Assembly: GCA_019400425.1 (NCBI GenBank)
Contig: JAFREE010000144.1
Location: forward strand, 1 to 61,567
Reading direction: 5' to 3'
From: Hymenochaete sp. R1
Taxonomy: Eukaryota; Basidiomycota; Agaricomycetes; Hymenochaetales; Hymenochaetaceae
Length of the DNA: 61,567 nt
In this document: positions 24,641-34,003 of the stretch, piece after piece
Layout: the number at the start of each line of letters is the position of its first letter
How positions within the stretch are numbered: the first letter of the stretch is position 1
The notes under the pieces: generated by a model
Databases searched by the model: none
Seen by the model: the letters and a program-made list of their open reading frames with translations, nothing else
What the model was told of the DNA's origin: nothing
Translations under genes and position numbers: made by a program

Positions 24641-24882
24641 TCTTGATCTGTTATGCTTAGTCACAACGCTTACGCTTAGTCACCACGTCGATCCGCGTTT
24701 CAGCGGAAAAAAACCGTTCCGCACGGTTTGCAAACCGCGCGGAAACGTTTCCGCGTGCAAACCGCACCGCGTCATTCCGCATTACGCGGTTTGCTTTCCG
24801 GGGACCGAAAAATGACGCGGACGCGGATTAACCGCCGGTTAATTCCGCACCGCGCGGGGGTCTAAGCTCGAGCCAATTCCAT

Positions 24883-25322
24883 CTAAGGTTTAAACTCAAT
24901 TTTGATCGCCTGCGACTCGCTGCGACAACTTCTGCAAAACGCCCCACGCCTCCCCAACGATCCCCGTCCACACATCCTGCACACTAGCCGGAGTAGCCCC
25001 CGCGTGCATCTCCAACAGCGACCCCTAAACGAAGACGCTTCATGGCGACGGTGACATAGCCTTGGGACTCGAGACAGCATTTTCCCTTAAAAACTTCAGA
25101 GAAGGCACCATGACCAATAGCATGCTCGGAACGTTCAATTATCCGGCTGTACAAATCGAGCCTTTGAAGGTGAGATAGTATAATCCTGTCGAGAACTGGC
25201 AAAGGTTTCTGGGTAGTTAGCGGTCTCTTAACGGAGGCGGTAGAGGAAGTTGAGGGATGCGGGTCGCTTTCCTCCCAAGGCTGTGCGACAGCATTGAAGT
25301 CAGAGACGATGGAGGCTGACAT
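24883..25322 (-). pseudogene. Protein kinase N-lobe fragment
   Basis: The frame from 25322 reads RRL-like linker residues then HAIGHGAFSEVFKGKC, a glycine-rich loop, and VTVAMKRLRL with the VAxK lysine. The frame then stops. A neighbouring frame continues about 45 residues (SLLEMHAGATPASVQDVWTG) to a TGA near 24895, with no C-lobe. The style resembles the expanded Tyr-kinase-like families of mushrooms. Truncated, so not a working kinase. Confidence 0.5.
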
Positions 25323-25914
25323 GTAGCCTCCAGGAGCACAATGAGTGACAGCGACGATGGAGCTTGTGCTGCTTGCTTTTTCAGAGATGACAACGGCAGC
25401 AACTAATAAGGGAGTGGTGAGAAGGACGGCGCTTGAAGCTGCGAGGCGGCCTGCCGTGGCGACATGCGTGCTTTCCCTTTGTTGCTTCCATCACCATTCC
25501 GTGCAGCATTTTACATTTTTACACACAATATTAATGGTAAAGACTTCGACAGGCTACATTCTCGAAGAGTGCGTTCAAGGAATCAAAACACGGACTTGCT
25601 TCTATCGAAACCTCTCTCGACTCGATCCAACTTGAGTTTCCTTGCGTACAGGCGGTACAGCATCGGACATCTTCCTTCTCGTGCTTCGGAACCTCATTAT
25701 TCTCCATGCATACCCGCAGGATGTATTGCGCTTCTCAAGTACGAGTACGCCTATCATAAGGGAGCCCCTTGTGTCGTCCTCAGCAGGAGTGACAGTGTGG
25801 GCAGCCCGCCGCTGCAAGAGAGGCGCGGCCATGACGCAGTACCATAGTCGGACTAAGGACTTGCCGGGGAGATGTGAGTTTATCGCTATACACAATTTCG
25901 CAGTATCATTGGTA

Positions 25915-26386
25915 TTAATTGAGTTCTAACAGGGAATAATACCCTTCCATGCATGCCAGCCCAGACGGCAAATCATTGTCGTCGTTACAATCAGGAATGC
26001 CAATTTCGTCAAGCGCGAAAAGCTCAAGCCTGACACCGCTGTCAGCGATATCGGCATTAACTATGGCCCAGCTACGTATACTACGTACTAAATCATAGCG
26101 ACGACCACGTTTCCTCAAGCGACGGATGACACTCTCCTTTGAAGACGTCCGAATACGCTCCTAGACCTACACCATGCTGGGACGTCTACACAACTTTGTC
26201 GCCTAAGTCAAGCTGCTGTAGTTCCCATAGGATGCTTTTGTCGTTTACAGGCAATGGTCTCTGAATGGTCAACGACTTGAGTGCCAGTGGCGAGGCTTCA
26301 TCGAGGTCCGATGTACTTTTCTCTTGTTCCTTGTTAGTTTCTGGTACGTGACTGTCTACATTGGTGGCCACATTAGTGTCCGCCAT
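25915..26386 (-). pseudogene. Second kinase N-terminal fragment, paralogous to the first
   Basis: 26386-26186 reads LKSLTIQRPLPVNDKSILWE, matching VKRPLTTQKPLPVLDRIILS in the fragment at 25322-24984, so these are tandem paralogues. A TAG follows, then GLGAYSDVFKGEC, a glycine-rich loop, near 26140. Downstream frames (26118-25915) give no recognisable C-lobe. The stop before the P-loop and missing catalytic loop mark it as dead. Confidence 0.5.
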
Positions 26387-26760
26387 GATAAAGCCGGCTG
26401 TCGAAGGTAATAAGACAAGGAGGATGCAAGTGAAAAAGGGAGCGATGGCTGATGAGTGAATTGAAGAAACGTGAAGACGTGAAACAAGAGCCTGAGGTGC
26501 ACCGTGCAGACCGACCCTGGTACTGGCGAAGCTCCTTCTCGTAGCTAATACTGATTACTTTGGATTAAAATAACACTAGCATAGCAGTAAATACAATGGT
26601 TGTTGTTTGCGCGAGGAGAAGATGAAGATGAGTGCGTTAGCGAGACGTGTGCGAGATCTTCCTGACCCTCTCAACCGCAAAGAAAACCCATGCACACGAG
26701 CAGCATCCCGTCCCAGACCTCGCTCTTGCTTTTTCCTCAGAGCCTCAGAGGCAGCTCACC

Positions 26761-28649
26761 ATGTCCGCTGCAGGCTCTACTTTCCAACAATCCCAGCCAC
26801 GGGTCTTTATCAGGCCGTGTACTGGCGGAGAAGTCCTCTCAGTTCAAATGTCGTCAGTTCATTCCTTCATCTCACCTTTTCTGTGCATCGCATCTCATCG
26901 CTAGATTTCGAATTCCAGCGATCTGGATGGCTTCACTCATTGCAACTTCTCTTCTTCCGTCATTATTGCTCGTCATATCTCTCGCTCAGAGCTCAGACAT
27001 AAAGTCTCGAGCGCCTTCATTCGTCTCCGGCATCTCGTTCCATCGGTAGCGCTGACATGCTCTCGTGATGACCGCACACACAAGCATCAGTTCCAATACG
27101 TCGTTCCCAAAACACTCGAGGATGCCCTTGCATGGGCGAGGGACGTGGTTGTGTTCTACGACGACTCGGAGGAAATAGAATGGCAGGAGCGGCACGAGAA
27201 AATAGCATATGAGAGATAGTGGAAAGGAAATGAGGGGAGATACATGTTCGAGCTGCACGTCTCTGTAGAACCTCAAGCAGCTGGAAATATATGGACTTTC
27301 ACGTTAGTTCCACCTCTAATCAGAGTCATCACTATATGCTCGTCTCACATATTCTTTCCCACCCAGTCTTAGCGCGCCCCATTTCAATGTGGATGGACGT
27401 TCCGGCTTCATGCTACTAGACAAACTGTTCGAGTTCCTTTCCGACGAGCTAAACGATCGTAGTCCCCCGTTGGAGGATATACGATGGGGATATGAGATCA
27501 ACAGGCTTCCACCTCCGTCTCATATGGTATGGGCGGTACAGGGCGCCGACAAATATATACCTCTGCGTGCTTCCGAGACGCCTCCTAGTTCGTTCCCCGA
27601 AGGCTCTGTACTTACTTTCCTCTCTCTTTCCTACGCTCTTCCCTGACCCGTTACTCAATCAGGTTCCTTTCAACTACCCACCTGCCACGCACCAACGGGA
27701 TGGACTCGACCGTTCTCTCAGAGTCGGCAAATCTTTCACTAAAGACGAGACGTCCCAACTGCACGCCGCATGCAAAGCTCACGGCAAGACCATCACCCAC
27801 GGAATCACCGCACTCGTCACTCTCGCAAACGCCGAGGCGTCTCTTCGGATCGCCGGAAAGACAAGCAAGAATCGGTTCGAGGAAGTATCTTCCAGCTTCC
27901 TTGGCGCAACCCACTTCTTCACTCCCGCGAACGCCATCGATCAGGTATGATTGTTGCTTGGAGTACGTCTTCGAAACATGCCAACACTGTGTATCTGCAG
28001 CGCCCGAACATGCCAGAGTGTTACAGGCATTTCGGCGACGACTGCAAAGTGCCTTTATCAACCGTAGATGCCGTCCCGCTTGCTTTCCCCATCGACCCAT
28101 ACCGAAAGCTCATCAAGCTCGATAGTAAAGATGATTTCTCAGTCTCTCGCACGATCGACAAGACTATTTTCTGGAACGAGCTTGTGAAAAGCGTCAAGGA
28201 TGCCTGGGACGGTGCAGATGTACGTCCATCGCGTTCGTCTAACATCTCTCACACACTTTCACTTTATGTGAATTACTTAAAAATCCATCGAGGCCTTCCT
28301 GCGCCGTTCAGCCCCGAGCGAACCGACAGCTGACGTTCCCAGCACCAACCAAGAAGATAGTACTGGTATTGATGTCTTCTCAGTCACTACTCCCACCTAC
28401 AGCTCATTCGGCGACCTCCAACGACTCGGCATTCTCACTAGATTCACGCCAGACTCGAATAACCGCACACTCATCGTCAGGGACGTCGCTTTTAGCAACA
28501 GGAACACATGTCCTACGGTGTCGGGATGGTTCCACACGTATGATGGTCGGTTGCGCGTGGAGCTTGGGAGTGGGTGGCGATATAGCACGAGAGAGGACTT
28601 GGCGCTGCATGTGGAAGTGCTCTCAGAATGGTTCGACGCTATTATATAG
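26761..28649 (+). pseudogene. Condensation/alcohol acyltransferase-like gene with one nonsense codon
   Basis: Six or more exons can be joined in phase. A first exon starts at ATG 26761. A second (about 27005-27303) reads VPKTLEDALAWARDVVVFYD. The third starts at 27371 with APHFNVDGRSG, the HxxxDG active-site motif of BAHD/condensation-type acyltransferases. Further exons follow at about 27661-27942, 28001-28219 and 28291-28649, ending STREDLALHVEVLSEWFDAI then TAG. A single in-frame TAG at 27217-27219 (IAYER-stop-WKGNEG) interrupts it; a CAG to TAG change would explain it. Every other exon is open and the splice sites are normal, so the loss looks recent, or the stop is polymorphic. Next to the PSD-like gene, it may be part of a small metabolic locus, which is inference. 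Confidence 0.6.
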
Positions 28650-28982
28650 ACTCTTTAGAGATGTCTTCATCCCACCATCCCTTATCGTTTGTCATTCATA
28701 TCTTCTACAGAATTGTGTCTTACTTTGTTTTCGGGAAATAGTCAATCAGAACGACAAATAGAATGTTGTGTTTAGTATTCTCAGTCACAGTGCGTCATAT
28801 TGTACATTCGATACTGCGATTTTTAAGAAAATCACAGGATGCAGGAAACAACGGCCCCCTCTTCCTCTCCCTCTCCGCCTTCGTATATTTGGTCGGTCCT
28901 ACATGCAGCTAGGGACGATTGGCTGAAGAGAGAAAACGGAATTAGACTGATTGTTGTTTCTAGAGTCAGAGAAAACGCACCT

Positions 28983-30278
28983 TTACTTCTTCGGGTGTGC
29001 AGTAGCGACGTGAGTGCCGAAATTGTAGTGCTCTTGTTCCTTCTGGAGGAACTCGACGTTCGCGTCCTTCATGAACACCATGATAATGTCCGAGCCACCC
29101 AGGTGGAAACAAGAGATTTCCTGTCCTTTCTTGACCACATCACCTTTCCCCACGCTGAGAACGACGGACGAGACCTGCGCCATGTCGATAGGAAGTACAG
29201 CGACCTTTCCTTGCGTATCATTCTCAATGAGGATGAGGCCTCGCGCTTGGAGGAATTGATACCCAGGAGAATCGGGGGCGGACGCGTCGACGCCGGAGTC
29301 GGTAGAGGCGGCGAAGGAGCTGGCGTTCACAGCTGCGTTGAAGGGTATGATCGTCCTGTCCTCTTTCTTCTGGCGGATGGTACGATGCATACCAAGGCGA
29401 GGCATGGGAGTGCCATAACGATTGCCAGAACGATGACCCGAGGGTTCCGGGCCCTCCTTGAGAACGACCTCAAGGTAGCATAGGCCAGGGATAACCTTTG
29501 CCTCGATGATACGCCCAGACACAAGAGCGTGCTGGCGATGGTAGTCGGTGGGGCTGAGGAAAGAGTGCGTGAAGACGCCGCCGGCAAAAAGTTCACCAAA
29601 CTTCACGTCGGATGTATCGTCCTCAAGAAGCTGATTGATGGTCCAGGGAACGCCTTTGACCTCGAACTCGACGGCCGCGCCTGGGCTGCTCACATGCCAA
29701 GATCCGTCGAATTTGCAGTCAGCGGGGCTGACAATGACTGTCGCATCGTCGGGACTTGCGATGGGCCGTAACTCCGGTTTGATGTGACGGGCGAAGAATT
29801 CGTTAAACGTCTTCCATCCCCCAGAAGGTTCAATGTAGTCGCCAATGCGATAATTCTCAGCTTTTTTGAACGAATCAACACTCGCAGGCGTAATAGATTG
29901 AGGGGTGTCCATCCACGTCCCCATCTCCTTCGCGTAGTCGATGAGCCACTGCGAGAGCCGACGCCATGGGCTTTTGGAACTCGGATCGATGGGGCTTTGG
30001 TACTTGCGAACAGGATTCTGCTCGAGAATGAAGTAGAAAAGACAGATGTGAATGTAGACGTTGTCTCCCTTGACGTTCTCGGTGGGAACCCAGTACACGA
30101 ACTCATCCATGAATCGGATGTAATCATCGACGTTGCCAACGTTGTTCGTAGTGAAGTCGCTCAGTCCCGTGGAATGGGCGATGTAAAAGGCGGCTTTGAA
30201 GTCATCATAGAACTTCGGGTTTTCAGTGAAATAGGCGACCAGATTCTTGACGCTTGCGCTCTTTGGAGAGTATGGCAT
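28983..30278 (-). CDS. Phosphatidylserine decarboxylase family protein (PsiD-like), intronless
   Basis: A single 431-codon frame from ATG at 30278. Conserved PSD blocks are FNEFFARHIKPELRP, SFLSPTDYHRQHALVSGRI with the catalytic-type His residues, and near the C-terminus CFHLGGSDIIMVF (GGS at about 394-396). PSD enzymes cut themselves before the Ser of an LGST-like motif to make a pyruvoyl group. Here the motif is GGSD, which resembles the non-canonical GGSS of fungal aromatic amino acid dec ar boxylases such as PsiD more than the LGST of mitochondrial PSD. No mitochondrial presequence or transmembrane helix is evident, so a soluble cytosolic enzyme is likely. The substrate (phosphatidylserine or an amino acid) cannot be decided from sequence. 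The frame is intact and lies between two halves of an importin relic. Confidence 0.85.
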   Translation of the reverse strand: MPYSPKSASVKNLVAYFTENPKFYDDFKAAFYIAHSTGLSDFTTNNVGNVDDYIRFMDEFVYWVPTENVKGDNVYIHICLFYFILEQNPVRKYQSPIDPSSKSPWRRLSQWLIDYAKEMGTWMDTPQSITPASVDSFKKAENYRIGDYIEPSGGWKTFNEFFARHIKPELRPIASPDDATVIVSPADCKFDGSWHVSSPGAAVEFEVKGVPWTINQLLEDDTSDVKFGELFAGGVFTHSFLSPTDYHRQHALVSGRIIEAKVIPGLCYLEVVLKEGPEPSGHRSGNRYGTPMPRLGMHRTIRQKKEDRTIIPFNAAVNASSFAASTDSGVDASAPDSPGYQFLQARGLILIENDTQGKVAVLPIDMAQVSSVVLSVGKGDVVKKGQEISCFHLGGSDIIMVFMKDANVEFLQKEQEHYNFGTHVATAHPKK

Positions 30279-30408
30279 TGCTTGAAGATGGCGAAGGTGA
30301 GCACAAATTCTAAGAATGACGCAGCAGCGAGGTTTACTCGCCGTTAACTCGGTAGTGATGGGTGTTTAATCTGTGTGACTTGCGGACGTAGTCCACCAAA
30401 TTTGTCTC
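30279..30408 (-). promoter_or_regulatory. Promoter side of the PSD-like gene
   Basis: Only about 130 bp separate the PSD-like start codon from the importin fragment. No clear TATA box was seen. Confidence 0.3.
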
Positions 30409-32540
30409 CTAAAGTTCCTGTTTTTTCTTATTGAAACAGAGCTGGGTAAAGGCGGCCGATGTGAAGAGCGTCTCAATGTGGGTTTTGAGGCATGCCCAGG
30501 ACAACTTGGGCTTCACGCTACCAGCGTCGTTACTTGCAGTCGCGTTCATAGATGTAGCCGTATTACCAATCATAAATGAATGGGCGAGTCGACCAGAGCG
30601 CGATACACGAACAGAAATTTCGAAAGATAGAAAAGATATTAAAGACAAGGACAACACTCACGACTCCGTAAAGAACGTAAAGACATGATACTGCGCCTTC
30701 CTTGACAACCATTCTCTCCTCGGACGAGGAAAGTTGCTAGATGGCGTCGGAGGTGGCTCGAGGACATCTTTGAGGTTGTGGTCGTGGGTGATTCATTGTT
30801 GATGAATGTCCTCGTCGTCAAGGGAAGAAGGAAGGGAGATGTAGGGTAATTTATACAATGATAAAAGAATTCAGCGGACAGATTTTGGAAACACGATGGA
30901 TCGCCGAGTCTTCTCCAAGTCTTTGAGTTAACAAAGCGACAGCAGTGCGAGCACGACAACGTAGTCGAATACAGCAACTGCTAAAGTATCTGAAGAATAC
31001 TTTAGATGTTCCGAGAGAAGCGTCTGACAGGGCGCCGGCTCGGAAGAGAGGGTTTACGGCTCGGGGCAGAGGAATGTGGGATTATGTTCGAAGTCTAAGG
31101 ACGAGGCCGTGTGAAACGCCGTCGAGTGCGCGACGTCGTTCACGAGCGACGCAAACACAGTGTTCCGGCCAACCAAATCCGTTTCGCAATTCAGCTCGGC
31201 CAACGCGGTGCGCACCGCTCCCCTTGCACCCACACCTATACCCGCACTTCCGTCAAACCTTCCGCCTTGACCCGGCTGGAGGACAGAGACTAAGAGACAG
31301 CAACAAGTCCCTGATTGGTCTCACGATTCCCTAGTTTCTCGGCCTTTCTGAAGTCGAAGGCGGTCGGATTTGAGCCAGGCGAGGGTGGCGAGGACGTCGT
31401 TGTTGGATGCGAAGAGCGTTTCTCAGTCTCGGCTTTGAAGACGACACGCTTGAGCAGGTTTAGGGGAGTAGGGCCGGGGAGGGCAGAGGTATGGGCATGG
31501 ACGAGCACACGAAGAGTTCTATCTGCCGAAAATACGTCCTAAAGATCCCCGGCGCAAACGACCCCATGAAATGCGCTGCGAGCGTTTCATACTCGGTCTT
31601 CATCGTCGACGGTAGCTATGGCGGATTGCCGAACCGGTGGAAGAGCCGCCCGAGCGCGCTGTACGCCCAATTTTTGGACTTCCACTATTCACATTTCTCG
31701 CGCTCGTCTTCGATTTCGGAGATGGTGTCGGCGTCGTCGGAAGGAGGGGAGGGAGAGGACGAGGAAGCGACAGGATACGAAGGACGGTGGCTTGTAAGAA
31801 GAGATGTGCCCAAGGGACGATTGATGCGTTGGGTTGTTGATGTTTGGAGAGTTGGAGAGTGACGAAGCCGCGGTGAGTTTCAAGTATGGTGTGGAGGGTG
31901 GTTGCGTCGCCTTACGATTACGACTGGGATTGGGATTGCGGGGAGGAAGGGTCGAATGAGGCGAAGAGCTTGACACCAATGGAGACGACTTAGGGGAATG
32001 TCTCGTTCACGACGCGTTTGAGAACGTCGGAGCTTTTGCGATAACTGAGCACAAATGAATATGATTCATCACCACCCCAACCCCAGCCATGCATATAGAA
32101 AGGAAAAGCAGAAGACACACCGATATACTTTAACGACATCCAACACCCCCACACACCCAGCCATCACTTCATCCACCCTCCCACTACCCAACAGACCCTT
32201 CACGACTCCTGCAAGTTCAGGCCATCCTTCCGGAAAATCATGCGAGGTCACACTCCGGAGGGCAGCACCCAGCTGGTGGCTCACCACGCGCATCGGACCC
32301 GCGATGAGAAGTGAGAAGAGGTTGTGTTTGAGCGCGTCGCGGCCGACCTAAGGGATCGGAAATGAGGCAGGAGCAGATTGGGGAGCTGATGATGGGACCG
32401 AAACTAAAGAAGAAGTGTAATGGTGCGGGAGGGAGAGGCGGGGTCTGAGAGGTAGGATTTGTGTACGCGGTTTTTGAGGTAGACGGCGACGGCTTGGCAA
32501 GTTGCCCTGTGTCGTCAGAAAAGAATAAAGCAGCGAGCAT
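30409..32540 (-). pseudogene. Importin-7/NMD5/SXM1-type karyopherin, 5' part, broken
   Basis: Family blocks appear in order on the minus strand. They are an N-terminal repeat with GAALRSVTSHDFPEGWPELA near 32280-32200, then LKRVVNETFP and IGVKLFASFDPSS near 32000-31930, then TTLHTILETHRGFVTLQLS near 31900-31850, then GRLFHRFGNP and HFMGSFAPGIFRTYFRQIEL near 31640-31510, and finally KPKLSWACLKTHIETLFTSA with QLCFNKKKQEL ending at 30409. Several stops and frame changes separate them. The remaining helical repeats and C-terminus are absent here; a C-terminal piece of the same family lies at 22.4-23.1 kb. Confidence 0.6.
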
Positions 32541-32559
32541 GCGGTTGCAAAGACAAGAG

Positions 32560-34003
32560 AGTACTAGTAGAAGCTTGTTTTAGGCGCGTATTTTCTGCAG
32601 AGGACGGAAAGGGGCGTACAGTTCGGCGCTCTCACTACCGACGATATATGAAGGACATCAGTAATCATGCCCTCCCCCTTGCCCACCTACTCGGCATCAA
32701 CATCAACGCCAACGATAAACCAATATCGTCGGCGCCATCACCAATAGCAATGAAATCCAACTACTGAGAGATATTAGGTCTGTATAAGTTCGTGGTGGCA
32801 CGTACGTACCTTGCGAATATCAAGCCCGCCCGCCTTTCTTACATTTAGGTCAAAGTCATAGGTCATTGCGAAGGGATTAGCGAGCGGCTGAAAGTCCATC
32901 GCAACGTCGTCGTCGTCCTAGTTCCGTATTGTAATTCTTAAGGGAATCATTAAGGGCGATGCTGATGGTGGTGGTATGAGTTAAAAGAACTGAAGCTGAA
33001 GGCTAAGGGGATGGGTGGTATCCAGGAGAGAAGCGAATCGAAAAGTTGGGGTCTTAATGGGAGGGAAGCATCTATATATGGAAGGTTTCTTCCGCGCTTT
33101 GAACCTGACTACTTATATGCACTTGACAACAACTACGAAAACGGCGACGCGGAAGTACGCAATGCTCAACGACGACGAAGAATTAGTTGTTAACAAGAGC
33201 TGGTGATTCGCCGTGGGTTGTTGTCGAAGGAGGGAGGGGGAAGGTGTAAGTCACTGTAAGTGGGTAAGCCACGGTGAGTGTCGCTACCACTGCTACCACC
33301 AGTACTACGCCCCATGCACGTGCACGCTGCTGACGCTCTTTTATAAAGATTCGCGTATTCCAGTATTCCGAGTAGGAACTTCAAACTAAATCCAATTTCT
33401 CTATCTTCATAAGTCCGTCTTATGCAGGACCCCGCAACTTTTCTTTCGTGCGGCGTATGTAAGGCGAGGCGCTACCGTGCCGTGCAGGAACCCTACACAC
33501 CGCTTAATAAGCACAGGTTGTATGCGAGTGTCAGGAGGTGTTCTCACTTAAAAGCACACTAATATTAGCCATTTTCACTACGTTAAGCGCTTACCGCATT
33601 TCTTTCTGGTTGGTGGCCAGCTTCTTGGAACGCTGAGCAACACGGCGGGCCATGCAGAAAGCTTGTGCCCCTCCCCTATGCTAGGCACCTCCCCCTCTTC
33701 TTTTCTGACGGCCTCTTTTCTCATCGTTATCCGCCAGATTACTCCTACTCCGCAACGTAAAGTACAGTTCATAGCACTACGGGTAAGCGATCTTCTCATC
33801 CAATCCATAGTAATTTAAAGTTATTCCGATTCCTATCACATTAAGTTAAAGTTTTTTTCTGAATCCCATCATAATAAGCTAAAGTAGCGAAGTGAAGGTG
33901 ACAAAACTAGAAAACGAAACCCTCTGCACGTACCCTCTGAGAACAAAACACACCGCTGCGCGCAAGAAGCGCACAGTTACAAAGGGCAGAACGCCTTCCC
34001 CTC
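32560..34003. other. Mostly non-coding; possible exon relic near 32820-32930 (-)
   Basis: On the minus strand FQPLANPFAMTYDFDLNVRK ends at a GTACGT donor near 32808 and a following piece reads DFIAIGDGADDIGLSLALML before a stop. This looks like a two-exon remnant of an unidentified gene. The rest shows nothing supportable. Confidence 0.3.

Larger units (their letters stand above)
23073..24864. mobile_element. Non-autonomous hAT-type element carrying host gene exons (Pack-hAT)
   Basis: The left end reads TAGACCTGCGCGCGGTGCGG and the inverse of the right end TAGACCCCCGCGCGGTGCGG, 18 of 20 identical. Both ends are flanked by the exact 8-bp duplication AGCTCGAG (23065-23072 and 24865-24872), which is palindromic in its core. 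TIRs starting TAG and 8-bp duplications are hAT hallmarks. Dense GC-rich inverted repeats sit inside each end (about 23085-23225 and 24680-24850). No transposase frame is present. The interior is instead filled by exons of a membrane protein on the minus strand. Confidence 0.85.

Noticed and set aside
29000..30340. Plus-strand open frames opposite the PSD-like gene
   Set aside because: Shadows of the conserved minus-strand coding sequence.
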